A stretch of 64,000 bases of DNA. Origin: Undaria pinnatifida (Eukaryota; Sar; Phaeophyceae; Laminariales; Alariaceae). The DNA is taken from NCBI GenBank assembly GCA_012845835.1, contig JABAKD010000018.1, positions 682,001 through 746,000 on the forward strand, in the 5' to 3' direction. Positions 1-10,859 of the stretch are shown here, in pieces. The number at the start of each line of letters is the position of its first letter. The first letter of the stretch is position 1. The notes beneath the pieces were generated by a model. That model saw nothing but the letters and a program-made list of their open reading frames with translations. It was not told the DNA's origin and ran no database searches. The position numbers and the translations under genes were made by a program.

Positions 1-97
1 CCCCTTCCCCCGTCCGTTTCTCGCCCTCGCCGTGTATTGTGTTTGACGTTGGTGAAGATATTGTGATGATTGTGTTTGTTCAGATAGTTATCGGCAG

Positions 98-201
98 GTG
101 CTGCTCTGGGGCCGTTCGTAGAAGGACTTGGCTTGGGCTCGGGGGCCTGATGTTTGTGGTCGGGGCCGGCCTGGCTGCCTACGGTATCAACAGCGCATTC
201 G
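98..201 (+). CDS. Patched/NPC1-like RND protein, window exon 1 (TM3 of sterol-sensing domain)
   Basis: First visible exon of a gene that begins upstream of the window. It encodes RRRTWLGLGGLMF followed by a hydrophobic stretch ending AAYGINSAFG, which fits the third membrane helix of the sterol-sensing domain in Patched-family proteins, where a Ser/Arg-Arg turn precedes 'xxLGLGG'. The acceptor is taken at GGCAG (ends 97); an earlier AG at 82-83 is possible. The donor is G|GTGAGG after base 201, phase 1. It joins in frame to exon 2, whose first codon completes Gly. The family assignment rests on this exon together with the next four. The start coordinate is the least certain part. Confidence 0.8.
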
Positions 202-1776
202 GTGAGGGACAATGGAACCACAAGGGTAGGAGAGGTGTCGATCATCTCACTGTTCAATTTTCGCGACACACGCGGGCAGCTAGAATACTTGTTAAACATT
301 GGCGCAACGGTTTGCCCGATATATGCTACCGGAGAGATGGACATCTGCTATTTTTCGTAGATCCTCCATGTAGGAGCACCATATTTTCACCTCAAAGTCG
401 ACTTCAAGACAAACTTTGCCCACGTAACCTCGACTTGGCTAGGTGCACCCCGAAACAAAAGCATGAACCACAAACGGGGCGTTCCAACCATCCTTGCTAA
501 CTAATCTGCCGAGAAGCCCGTCCTGCAGCACGAACTAAATTTCCAAACAACGACTACCTCTGGCATAGCACGCATCCAACCAAGTACTTAGGACGGCGGG
601 GAGAGCTGTCGACAACCCTGATTTCTGTGCACAATCCGAGATAAAGAGGATGCAAACGGCTGAAAACTTGAGGCACACTTTGCCTCAGGGTTTGCAGCAA
701 GGATTATGAAAGTGTAAAAAAAAATGACGGGCCTGGCGACTTGGGCTCAGGCGCGAAGTACTCGCGAGGACGCGGAATACGGGAAGGTACGACGCGTGCT
801 ACGATATAGAAGTGCACTTACCATATTTTTTCCTGGGGTTCCTTAACTAGGGAGCTTGAAAAATCTCGCAGAAGCAGATGTGGAGTGAAAATACAAACCT
901 GCTTCCGGAGGAACAGATCCCAATGGCCTAGGTACGCAACGAGAATCATGAAAAAATAAATGGGGCGAATTTCCGACGTTTCTGAATTAAGGAACCGCCG
1001 CATTCAAAACCCATTTTACACTAAAACTGCCAACTATGCCGTAGCCAGCCCTCGTCGCACTGTGTCGTTATCCCCCAGGATTCACCGCAAAATTTTAACC
1101 GCCCGCGATAGTCGCTCCGTACCTCACCCCTTGTCGACTGTGCGGAGGGTGGCGATGTGATATAGCAGCCTTTGTTACGGCCATCTTTTGAAAAGGCGGC
1201 CACGCATCCACTTGGGCGAGAATCTCTGAGCCGGTGATGTATTAAAACCGCATGCAGGGCGCACGGCATCAACAGCGTCGTCGGCGAGATGAAAGCTGGG
1301 TGCTGCGATATCAGCATTGGGTGTATTTGTCAAACACATCTAAATGACGAGGATGCCCTCTTGAGGAGGCACCATAACCCACTGAAGTACAGTCAGCACC
1401 TTTACCTATTGTTCGCTGTGTGCTTCGCCCATACGGTAGGCCGCTGGATTACTTTTCCTTCTGAAAGCTCTGATTGTATGTAACGCATCGACCTCCTGAA
1501 GTCCGAAACACGTCAAAACTATATTTTCATCCCCACCATCACGTAGCTAGATTCGAACCACTGACACGGTGGTTTGGGTTTCAATTATGCCGATTTTGTA
1601 TACACGGTGGAAGCCAAGGCACTTAGACTCAACAGTGTACCCACTTCCGATCAACGACTGCAACGAACGTCGTTCATTCTTTGTTCTCCCCTGCCTCCGC
1701 GAACAAAGGGTCATAATACGCCTGGTGGTCAACAATGACATTTTGCCTTTCGTTCTTGTGTGCGTCACCGTCGCAG
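202..1776 (+). other. intron 1 (1,575 bp)
   Basis: Bounded by GTGAGG and TCGCAG. It contains an R1 repeat at about 791-1045 in reverse orientation. I see nothing else recognisable. Confidence 0.75.
791..1045 (-). repeat. R1 MITE-like repeat, reverse copy
   Basis: Begins GACGCGTGCTACGATATAG and carries the family words 'gggagctt', 'ggcctaggtacgcaacgag' and 'aaggaaccgc' in reverse-complement order relative to the copies at 4440 and 34326. The far end is diverged. Confidence 0.6.
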
Positions 1777-1844
1777 GCATTCCTTTCACCTCGCTGTCGC
1801 AAGTCCTCCCCTTCATCCTCATCGGCATCGGTGTCGACGACATG
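1777..1844 (+). CDS. Patched/NPC1-like RND protein, exon 2 (TM4 with GxxxDD motif)
   Basis: Encodes IPFTSLSQVLPFILIGIGVD followed by DM. This is the most diagnostic segment of the gene: 'vlPFilxGIGVDDMF' is the TM4 signature of Patched, Dispatched and NPC1-type sterol-sensing domains. Its acidic pair in G-x-x-x-D-D is equivalent to the RND proton-relay residues. Acceptor TCGCAG, donor ATG|GTGGGT. It enters in phase 1, completing the Gly codon from exon 1, and leaves in phase 0. The expected aromatic-hydrophobic continuation FVIV is supplied exactly by exon 3. Confidence 0.93.
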
Positions 1845-3242
1845 GTGGGTTACATTCAAAAGCGGCCTCTGTAGTCGTATGACGCTGAACAAGTCAAACA
1901 GCAAAGGTATTTGCTCTATCACGCATGCACGTCTTATTTCTGTGTTGAGAAAACACCGGTGTCACGTTCGCGTTTTGTAATAATTATACGCCCATCTAAC
2001 AACAGCGTTTATATCGATAGCTACTCGCTGTACATTGTCGTCTTTAATATGTGAGGCCCATTGAGCATTACCCAACACCAACATCATCCCATCGTTGTGA
2101 TTATCTGTCCGGTACGATTGGAAACATGTTGTTCTAATACAAGTCAGTCGTTGCGGTGGTTTTGTCTGGCTACGCTTGGCGTCGGGTACCCTGTATCGCG
2201 TGGGCCGGGTGCATATACGCCTACTGTAGGGTCGAACATAACACGGTCTATACAGACCATACGTCGTACATAAACACGCAACCCTCAAACGCTGATCCGA
2301 GCACTGCTCTCTGAATCAACGTTCCGGCTCGGGAGTGAGGAGAGTGGGGCGGACGGCGTAGCACATACACGTCGTACATCAGGGATGCTGTATTTGGCTT
2401 TCATCTACATCTCAGACATATTGCGACCTTGAGCATGTACCGTAGATTGTGTAGCTGCCGTCGTGATGTTTTTGTGGAATACCCTGCACACGTGACGCCA
2501 ACGGGTTACAGATCCGACCCCGGAACAACACGCTCGGAGATCACGCACATTGTAAGGGTCATGTACCCGGTGACATGAGCAAGGAGCTATGCCACCGCTG
2601 GGGTGCAGCGGGAATTGCTGCGCTCCTAGCATAAGGACCTCTAATAATCTCACCCGAAGTTCGAACGCATCCGCGCGCAGAATCCGACGAATAATTCAAT
2701 GCGCTACTCTAAATCACGAACATACGCGCGAAGGTGTCAGGACAGATTGGTGTTTCCTACAATCGAGAGGTTTAACCAGTCTGAAACCTTTGGTCTGAAG
2801 AGCGAAACACCTACCGCACGGTGCGATCGGTCATAGGCTTGTACACGCCGATCTTACTGAAGCACCTAGACTAACCAGTTGGGATCGATGCCCTTTCCGA
2901 CAATACGTGCATTACTTGTAGCTCGAAATGGACTTCTCTGAGGAAGAACTACTCTAGATGTCGTTGGCGTGCCATGAGTATTTTGCAGTAAGGTTTGTTA
3001 TATTCCAGCGTCATGTGGTTGCTGATGGAGCTGCAGTTTCGATTTTCTCCGTCAAAATCGAGTTTCAGGTTAAGGCAGTTCGGCTCTATGGTAGCACGTA
3101 TATTTTCGGAGTAACCCGTCGTTGGATTGATGTTCCTCGAATGTTTGCGTGCTCACCCCTCTCATGCCCGTTATATTCTGCCAATATGTCGTGCAATCTC
3201 GCAACTCGACGTCGCGCTGTGTCTTGCTCCCACTGGCCATAG
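1845..3242 (+). other. intron 2 (1,398 bp)
   Basis: GTGGGT to CCATAG. Around 2640-2800 there is a weak match to the diverged R4 family (acceptor-like 'ctcacccgaagttcgaacgcat'-type words). Otherwise I see nothing. Confidence 0.7.
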
Positions 3243-3339
3243 TTCGTCATTGTTGCAGCGCACGACCAAACCGACCCAGCGCTGCCGGTGGAGGAGAGGA
3301 TCGCCCTCGGGCTCAAGCGATGCGGCGTATCTGTTACTT
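3243..3339 (+). CDS. Patched/NPC1-like RND protein, exon 3 (TM4 end and following loop)
   Basis: Encodes FVIVAAHDQTDPALPVEERI and then ALGLKRCGVSVT. In the family, TM4 is followed by 'FVIVxAfxxTd...pvEeRixxaLxxxGxSiT', and every element is present here. Acceptor CCATAG, donor ACTT|GTGAGC. It enters in phase 0 and leaves in phase 1, and the split codon with exon 4 gives Tyr, so the junction reads SVTYTSLTN, as expected at the start of TM5. An internal GTTGCAG is not used, because using it would lose FVIVA and break the phase. Confidence 0.92.
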
Positions 3340-4439
3340 GTGAGCGGTTTGGAAATACGCAATCACAACTGCAATAAACGTGTTACCGCCTTTGGTTTAA
3401 CACACGGGCAACAAGAGCATGCCAATTAACATCATCTACGACGGCGCCCTGGTTCAGATGAGACCCAACCCGACGCAGAGCACAAGGCACACGTTTTCAT
3501 CCTGAGCATTACCACTGGTATATTGTAGGCGTACACTGCGCACAAGCTAGATCAATGGTTGGATGTCAACCACAACGCACACTTGACATTGAATAAGCAC
3601 GACCACCACGTCGGGTAAGTGCAAACCCGTATAGCGCGTGCGTATTAAACACGGGCACGCACGAGGAATAGCGTGCGTCATTGATATACCTCAGGCGCGA
3701 TAGGCGTGGGCCGTTGTTCGCGCCCATGGCTGTACCCCGACTCCGCCAAAGACACCCCGTCCCCCGTTCCATCTCAGCCTTGTTGCCATTATCCATGCTA
3801 CGGTGGGTTACGACATGTCTCTTGCCGCGATCTCATGGCTGTACCCTGAATCATAACTTGACACGCGGGTTTTGTCCCTATTCCTTCCCGTCTTTCCATT
3901 TTGTGGTGTGCAGAGCACTCTTTCAACTATGTCCCCACCGCTGTACCCCGACCCCGACCCAGTCACCCTGCCTTCTTTGCCTGTCCTCTCACACACTCCA
4001 CCGTCACGCTGTACGGCAGGTTGCCGGCGGCAAAATTGGATACATGGTCTAGCTTGTTTAGTTGTGTTCTCGCACCCGATACGCTAGCATTCCACTTTCT
4101 CTACCTTGGAAAGTTGTGGGGTAGTGCATGTTTTCTCCTGTCCCGCGGTCTGTTGCCACAGAGTTTGTATCTCTCTAGGGGATAAAGAATGGCGCAGAGA
4201 CTGGGGCGACTGATGTCGTTGGGAATAGACAAAGAACGGTTTGGTGTGATGACACCACTGACAAATGGCAACGCGTAGACACCCGCTGCGTGGTTAGCAC
4301 TTGCAACGCGCTACGATAGACGTAGCACCTTTGGGCACATCGACTTTCACAATGCAATATCTTCCTATTAAATGACCACACGGCTACGATAAAGGGGCTA
4401 CCCCCATATGCCCACTGCCGGTTTTCACCATTAGCACTG

Positions 4440-4705
4440 CGGCGTGCTACAATTTATGTGTACCTTTTTATGGCGAGAATGGTTTCTGAATGACGGGGCT
4501 CCTTCACCTACTAATACTACCGTCCGAAAAAGATAAATAATAGGCATTTGTTTTGCATGGTTCTCGTCGGGTACCCAGGCCATAGGATTTTGCACCCGGT
4601 GGAAGTTCCGTTTCTCTCAAAACCACTCTTTGGGATAGATCTGACGCTCTTATACTAAGGGGTAGCATTTGAAAAAATGTGGTGCACTCTCTATCGTGGC
4701 AAGCG
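4440..4705 (+). repeat. R1 MITE-like repeat
   Basis: Runs from GCGTGCTACAATTTATGTG to CTCTATCGTGGCAAGC, with the internal family words 'gaatgacggggctcctt', 'ggtacccaggccataggat' and 'ttgcacccggt'. The ends are imperfect inverted repeats. Confidence 0.65.
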
Positions 4706-5260
4706 GCACGAGCCATTCTTAGTTCGCCTCACATGGAAAAGAAGCCTTTTGGCGATTTCAATGGCGCGGCGCAGCTCATCGTTTCAGTTCTTAGCAGTTT
4801 TTCAGTATCATTTTATATTTCTAGGCTATGCGGCTTCTGCAAGGTGTATACGTAGGCGACAGGTTTGTTCATCCAGAGTGGCTCTTTCCGTTAACTAAAA
4901 AATCAAGCAACCGAGTCCACCTTTAGGCCAAAACTTTATTCGTACAAGGGAGATCCCTGTCGAGTGCTTTTTTTTGCTGTGCCTGGAGGCAACTCGCGCG
5001 CGCAACCCCGCTGTTATTTAATTTTGGTCCTAAGGGTTCGTGATGGTTTTGGTTTGCGATACCAATCCGCACTGGGATGGGGTGCTACACGCTCTGTCCG
5101 CCAAATTTGCCTTTGATTTGGTTCGTCTTTGAGGTTAAGAGGCACTCCCGTGAACGGCTCAATCCCGGTAGTTAAGGTGAAAGCACACACGCACGCCCTA
5201 CTGTAGCCTTAGTCTGATACATGGATCCTCGGGGGAGGGGTCCCCTGAAAGAGATGACGG

Positions 5261-5510
5261 ACGCGTCGTACGATCGAGGTGTCACGTTCAGTCTGAAGTG
5301 GTTCATGAATGACGCGGCTCCTTCTTCCAAAAATCATTGGAAATAGGAAATTAGTTTTGCATGATTCTCGCTGTGTGCGTAGGTCATGGGACTATTCATC
5401 CGGTGCCAGTTTTAGTTTTGGCCAAACCAGTTTTTTGGGGGTGGGCTTAAGCTCCCGAGTTGAGGTACCTCAGAAAGAATGTTGCGCACCTCTATCGTAA
5501 CAGACGGCAA
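5261..5510 (+). repeat. R1 MITE-like repeat
   Basis: Same word order as other R1 copies: 'gaatgacgcggctccttc', 'ttttgcatgattctcgct', 'taggtcatgggactattc', 'aagctcccgagttgaggt'. It ends in CCTCTATCGTAACAG. Confidence 0.7.
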
Positions 5511-5750
5511 CGCTCCTCCGCTGTAGTCGTATGCCCCCGGCCCTCACCTCCCCCAGTTCACGTTCGGGTTATATACAATTTTCTCTTGGTACATGTCACG
5601 TGCGATTCACCTTTGCTTATCGCCAGCCACAACCCCTCCCTGACCCTCGTTCTCTAACTCCCTCCCCTTCGCTTCCCACGCGCTCATTGAACGATACCGT
5701 CACGCTTGTTAATAACTTAACGTTCTTCGTACGTTGCACCCTTGTGCCAG

Positions 5751-5866
5751 ACACGTCTTTGACGAACTTCTTTGCGTTCATCTTGGGCAGTTCGACGTCT
5801 CTTCCGGCCGTCGAGTACTTCTGCCTGTATGCTGCAACGGCCATCCTCTTCGACTTCGTCCTACAG
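5751..5866 (+). CDS. Patched/NPC1-like RND protein, exon 4 (TM5-TM6)
   Basis: Encodes TSLTNFFAFILGSSTSLPAV and EYFCLYAATAILFDFVLQ, the TM5 helix, the 'lPAvexFc' turn and most of TM6 of the sterol-sensing domain. Acceptor GTGCCAG with phase 1 entry. The coding frame must continue to the Gln of VLQ to align with the family, and that codon is followed by GCGAGC rather than GT, so this exon ends in a GC donor. Reading on would give only Ala-Ser-His and then a stop. Confidence 0.92.
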
Positions 5867-6350
5867 GCGAGCCACTAGACCCCACCTATACCCGGTGCCT
5901 AACAGAATTTGGCTGTTCTCACACCTCCCTCATAGCCGCAGTATTGAGACCATTTACGGTCCCATCGCTACAATGGCGGGACGGAGAGGGTCGGGGTTTC
6001 ACCAACCAAGTAGACATTGCGTGCGTTCAACGAGTCCCATGAAAGGATGAGCTGCATCCCAATGAAAACCACTCACGAAACGGACCCGGGCACCTTTTGT
6101 GTACCCTCTAGCATATCGGATTGCAGCGTTCGAACTCGTTTGTTTGTTTTTCTGGGATGGCCGTTTGCAGAGGCAGTAAAGGTGCCACCATGGACGGCCT
6201 CGTGGTGTTCATCCTTCGTCTGAGCTGTTGGTTGAGCGTTAAGGAAGTTTTTGGAAGTACTCAAATCACACGTGCATCCGGCAACTGAATTGCACGCGTC
6301 CACCTGACTCAGTAGTTACTTTGCTACACGTTTGGCCGCATTTGAATCAG
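5867..6350 (+). other. intron 4 (484 bp), GC-AG type
   Basis: Starts CAG|GCGAGC and ends GAATCAG. It is the shortest intron of the gene. I see no repeat in it. Confidence 0.7.
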
Positions 6351-6505
6351 ATGACAGCGTTTGTAGCCTTGCTGACGATGGACGCCAACCGACAGAAATC
6401 TGGCAGAATCGACTGGTGCTGCTGTTTCAAGAGTCAGCAGTTCGTTGAAGAAGAGGTAAAATTCCAACACTTAGCTTTTATGCTTCAAAAGAAAGGAGTT
6501 ACCAG
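6351..6505 (+). CDS. Patched/NPC1-like RND protein, exon 5 (TM6 end, cytoplasmic linker)
   Basis: Encodes MTAFVALLTMDANRQKSGRI and DWCCCFKSQQ, then a charged linker ending KKGVT. 'xTaFvAlLtxDaxR...gRxDxxcC' is the standard exit from TM6 in Patched-family proteins. Two donors are possible. GAG|GTAAAA at 6455 has the better consensus but leaves in phase 0, which does not fit exon 6. ACCAG|GTACCT at 6505 leaves in phase 2 and joins exon 6 as Thr-Arg-Phe. I chose 6505 on phase. An unseen small exon would be the alternative. Confidence 0.8.
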
Positions 6506-6892
6506 GTACCTGGTACTGTTTATGGTAGCCGCTGTGTATTCCCCCTGCTGACAACAAAACGCAAGGACGGTGGTGCAAAAGCTAGAACAGAAAAGTCATC
6601 CAAAGGTTGGGGATGTACGTTTCAGGCCAAACGGTTCCTGGCGAATTTAGCTCGATTGAGAAATTGCTACCGGCTAGTCATTTGTAAAGTATTCTCACGA
6701 GTATCAATTTTTTTTTATGCTAAGGCATACATGCATATTTGGGTCGTGCAGGCGAATACCTTCAAAGTAATTTTTCGAGTGGCGTACCTTGAGATGGCTC
6801 AGCAGCCGGAATCCACTCTCGCTTTGGGTCGTATAATTCACACCAGCGTTCTGATGCGTTGGTTGCCGGTAGTGGCAATGTCTTAGTGGCAG

Positions 6893-7152
<260 letters not shown>

Positions 7153-7759
7153 AATGTTAGTTATTTTAGCAGCAAAAAGAGTTTTGGATTTTTTTTTTCA
7201 CTTGCGATCTGATGTTCGGACCTTTTGTATTCAACCGCGAGGGCATCACACAAAGGCGTTTTCGTATTGATGACATTATTATTCCAAGTAACCAGTATCG
7301 TCTTGATAAGGGTCGCATGCATGACCGAGGCCCACACCAATCTTGGCAGGCGGAGCGGTAGATCAGGAAGAAGCCAGACCAAAGGGAACCGTACAATCTC
7401 ATCCGAGCAAAAGTGTATCACACATGACGCTAACACGGTATTGGAGACCCACAAATAGTCATGATTGCCCCCTATCTTTCAATTTGGTGTTGCATACTGC
7501 TGTATTGGTATGTCATTGTATTATGAGACGCGTCGAGTGAGGAATTATGTAATCCTATTGACCAGCCCCATTACCTAGGTAGCTATACAACTAAAGACGA
7601 GTTGCTAAAATTTTGAGGCACGAGCATCAAACGATCTTGGTATGTAAAGCCCCCAAGTTCAAAACACATTCCAGCCGAGTGAAGCGCTACCATGGCACAA
7701 CGCGTCTGGTCCAACCATGAGCGCGTGATGTAAACGAGGCCGCAGCACTTCTTTTTCTA

Positions 7760-7965
7760 ATTCTACTCCTCGATTCGGGAGCTTAAGACCTTTACCAAAA
7801 ACCTAATTTGGAGAACAATGAAACTGCTCACAGGATGGCACATCGAATGATCTTGGTACACAACGAGAATCAAACATGCCGAACAAAAATGGCTATTTTT
7901 TTGACGATTCTGAGTTGAGGAACTCCGTCATTTCACAACCTTTTTGCACGACTAAATGCTGCTTC
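7760..7965 (-). repeat. R1 MITE-like repeat, reverse copy
   Basis: Contains 'cgggagcttaagacct', 'gatcttggtacacaacgag' and 'gagttgaggaactccgtcat' in the reverse R1 order. The outer ends are unclear. Confidence 0.55.
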
Positions 7966-9059
7966 CGTCCTGGCACGCGCGTCCTTAAGTAGCCATATAG
8001 CTTGTGCATCAACAGTGGCACCGACTCTATTACTGGCTGCATTTAGTATGTTTCAATTGCTCTTTCGTCGGGCTTCCCTCGTGCAAAAAAAAGGCGTGAA
8101 AATGACAACGGTAGTGATCGAAGCATCAACCACCCACCCCCCCCCTCCCCCCCGCCCCCGGCAATTGTTCTGGTGTACCTAGCAGGAGCAGACGCCACGA
8201 CGTGTGGCCCTCCGTGATGAAGGAGTTAACGGCACCGTGCATCCTGAAGTCCGCCATTTTAGCGCCGTTGGGAAGTGAGCGAATGTAGTCTGTAGTTAGG
8301 AGGAATGACGGTGTTTCGCATGTGCGCTCACGCGGGTATCTGCTGGTGGTTGATCGTTTGCCTGATTCGCCGGCGAACCAGAGCACTGACGATTTGGACT
8401 GATTCGTTATTCTCCAGAAAGACGTTCGATGCGATCCTTCGAGTTAGATGCAGGGGAGCCCAGGTTCTGTTGTGGTCGATCGTCATTCAGGAGGGACGTA
8501 TAAAGGCAGAGGTGGGCGACTTACTCGATATATTATGATTGCTTGTTCCAGCGGTGTGATGACGTTCCAGACCTCAGCGACGTTAAGGGAGGGGTGTCTA
8601 TCACTACCCAGTATGAACCACTAGCGCGAGCAGCTCCTTACTTCCTTAGAGCACGGGGTATTTAGCAAAGTTTGACGGCTTAGATCTATGTTCAAACAGT
8701 TCCATGTAGTGGGGGCAGGTCTCAAACCGTAACTGAAGCAAAAGCGACAGGGTAGCTTTTCCGTGTCGTTGGCGTTCGGCCGCCGTAAAATAGGACCAAA
8801 CGTAGCCCTTCCCCTATTCAGTGTACCCTTTCTCTGCGCACAGAAAAACCAAAACCAGGAATTTTGCACGTTTCTATGCTTGGCGAAGTAGAGGTGCGCC
8901 ATATTTTCCTCCCGAGGGTGGTCACGTGTTGAACAGCTATAGTATTCACCCTTAGCAGATTGATCATCACCAAATTTAACGTGGAACCTGATGAACAAGT
9001 CCATGACTTATACGCACATATACATATATATATACTGAAATATTATTTAGATATGACCC

Positions 9060-9305
9060 CCCTATGTGAGATCAAAGATTTCGTCGAAACTTGTTTTCGC
9101 AAGCTGGGTGCCAATATTCTTTGAATTTCCGGTAGCACTGCGTGCTTGTCCTCACTGAGGATATACCTCGGTAACTCCCCATTGGTACTATAGATTGTGC
9201 CGGGGTTGAGAGCGTGATTCTTGTCAATCTGTGCGCGGAAATCGTAACACTCTTTTGCGCGGGGGGGGGGAGAGGGGTGGGGGGTCAAATCTGACGGCTG
9301 TGAAT
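9060..9305 (-). repeat. diverged arm of F fold-back element
   Basis: Reads 'gtgagatcaaagatttcgtc', 'cctcactgaggatatacctc' and 'ctgtgcgcggaaat', then a G tract (about 9259-9282) and 'aaatctgacggctgtgaa'. This is the same order as the left arms at 44962 and 51233, but with many substitutions, so it is an old solo arm. Confidence 0.7.
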
Positions 9306-10227
9306 TGTATCAAATAATAAGGTGTATCCTCTAGTATGCATAAAATCATTGTATTTCTACAGAAGAACGAAGATACTCGAACCAACGTACAGTCGAAGGC
9401 TGCGTTTCTGTGTCTGTTGACTCAGACTTGGGGCCACTCGTGCGTGGGACGCCCCTCCTCCTTTTTCCGACGTCCTAATGCTTTCTAGCCGTTCGTTTCA
9501 ATGGTTGGTCGACATGAATCTGCACTGGAGTGAATGGCCACGCCTAACAGACCGCCGGATGTCTTCTTGTTAGGGAGATTCAATACTACTCGTGCGCGCA
9601 TGACTAAACACCGCTAAGGAACGAGAGGGGGGGGGGGGTAACCCCCTCCCATAGTCTGGATCTATACCGTATAAAGAATCGGTTTGGGAAGTCACCGGCG
9701 AGAAGAAAGTAGTAAATAATAAATGCAGGGTTTCCTATACTATTGTGCGACGTCCCGGGGCGTTCTTGGAGCATGCCGTCGTTTTCGTCCACAGAAAAGT
9801 TACTGAAAATTCACGTTGGGAAATCTGTTATATTTCTACGTGGAATGTTTTCCATGCTTAACCGTGTCATTGCTTACTAGAGGGGCGATGCCAACGACAA
9901 CTTAGAGGTCCCCGAATCGCAATATGTCAGTATGGCGGGTATCTCCGAATACGGCGGCAGAAAACGCCCGGCATGTCAGAAATCCTCAATACGGCCGTGA
10001 TCGCCGTATTTTCCTGCCGGCTTCTCAACAGCACCGTGTACTGCCCTAGTAAGGCAATGCGAGGCCCTCGATTTCTTCACTAACACCCTTGGCCCGCGAC
10101 CTTCGAACTCTATACTGACACGCGGTAACCGCCTTGTTAAAGGGTGAGGAGATTTTCCGGCCACAAGGTGGTAGTCTCACCGCTCACTCTCAAGGCGGTT
10201 GCCCCCACAACTGAATGTACGATAGCT

Positions 10228-10458
10228 CCTTCCGAAACCAGCGATTTTTTTCAGCGAAGGCTTAATGACTGTTCGTGACGCGGACTGATGCTATGGAAGA
10301 ATATGATCATGTATCTCCTTAGTTGCAAAGGACTATCGAACGATGACGTCCAGGTGGCAGGGGGTACCGTCTCACCGGAGATACCGCTGGGAGCTGGTTT
10401 AGAAAACGTCGATATAGCTCGAAAAGAGTCAAAGGGGGTACCGCAGAACGACTCCCAA
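10228..10458 (-). repeat. R2 repeat, reverse copy
   Basis: Carries 'ttgcaaaggactatcgaacg', 'gatgacgtccaggtggcag', 'gggagctggttt' and the end 'gtaccgcagaacgactc'. These match the R2 copies at 30990 and 41818 in the same orientation and those at 21610 and 26271 in the opposite one. Confidence 0.65.
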
Positions 10459-10750
10459 CAAGGCGTTCACGCCCGTATAAGCAAGGAAGGCGGTTGCTCC
10501 CCATAAGGTGGATGTCGCCTTGTTATCAAATGAGGCGCGGGTGCCCCCCATCAGGCGGCAAACGGTAGCTCTCCCAGCTTCGCTTTTATTTATGGAATAC
10601 ACGGCTAAGACCAATGCCGTACCGTGTCCATGCCATGATCCCTATGTATGGCCGACGCTTAAACCATATGAATGCCGTCGGTTGCCTTCCCGTGTTGATG
10701 CCGAGTCCGCCTTTGCTGTGGTCCCGATGTGTGATCGTTACTTCCTGTAG

Positions 10751-10859
10751 GTTCTTGAAAGAAAGGTACACTCCTTTCATCCTTTCTGTCAAGGGGACGC
10801 TTTTTGTGATGCTCGGGTCGGCGGCGCTTCTCGCCGCCGGCATCTACGGCGCCACGCAG
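10751..10859 (+). CDS. Patched/NPC1-like RND protein, exon 6 (TM7)
   Basis: Encodes FLKERYTPFILSVKG and then a long hydrophobic helix ending AAGIYGATQ. In the family a linker is followed by 'fxxxxYaPfil...K' and TM7, whose end is 'xxYGxxxv'; this exon matches that segment end to end. Acceptor CTTCCTGTAG; the first base completes the Arg codon left by exon 5. Donor ACGCAG|GTGCGG, phase 0. The frame is open for some distance upstream, but an exon starting there would meet the same phase and would lack family similarity. Confidence 0.92.

Larger units (their letters stand above)
3340..5750 (+). other. intron 3 (2,411 bp)
   Basis: GTGAGC to GTGCCAG. It contains two R1 copies (about 4440-4705 and 5261-5510), an R3-like stretch near 4985-5215, and a C-rich section at 3720-4020 in which the word GCTGTACCCC recurs three times. 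Confidence 0.75.

Noticed and set aside
6506-6551. Reading exon 5 through to the stop at 6549-6551 as a C-terminus
   Set aside because: The gene clearly continues with exon 6 in a compatible phase, so this end would be an unspliced or alternative product only.
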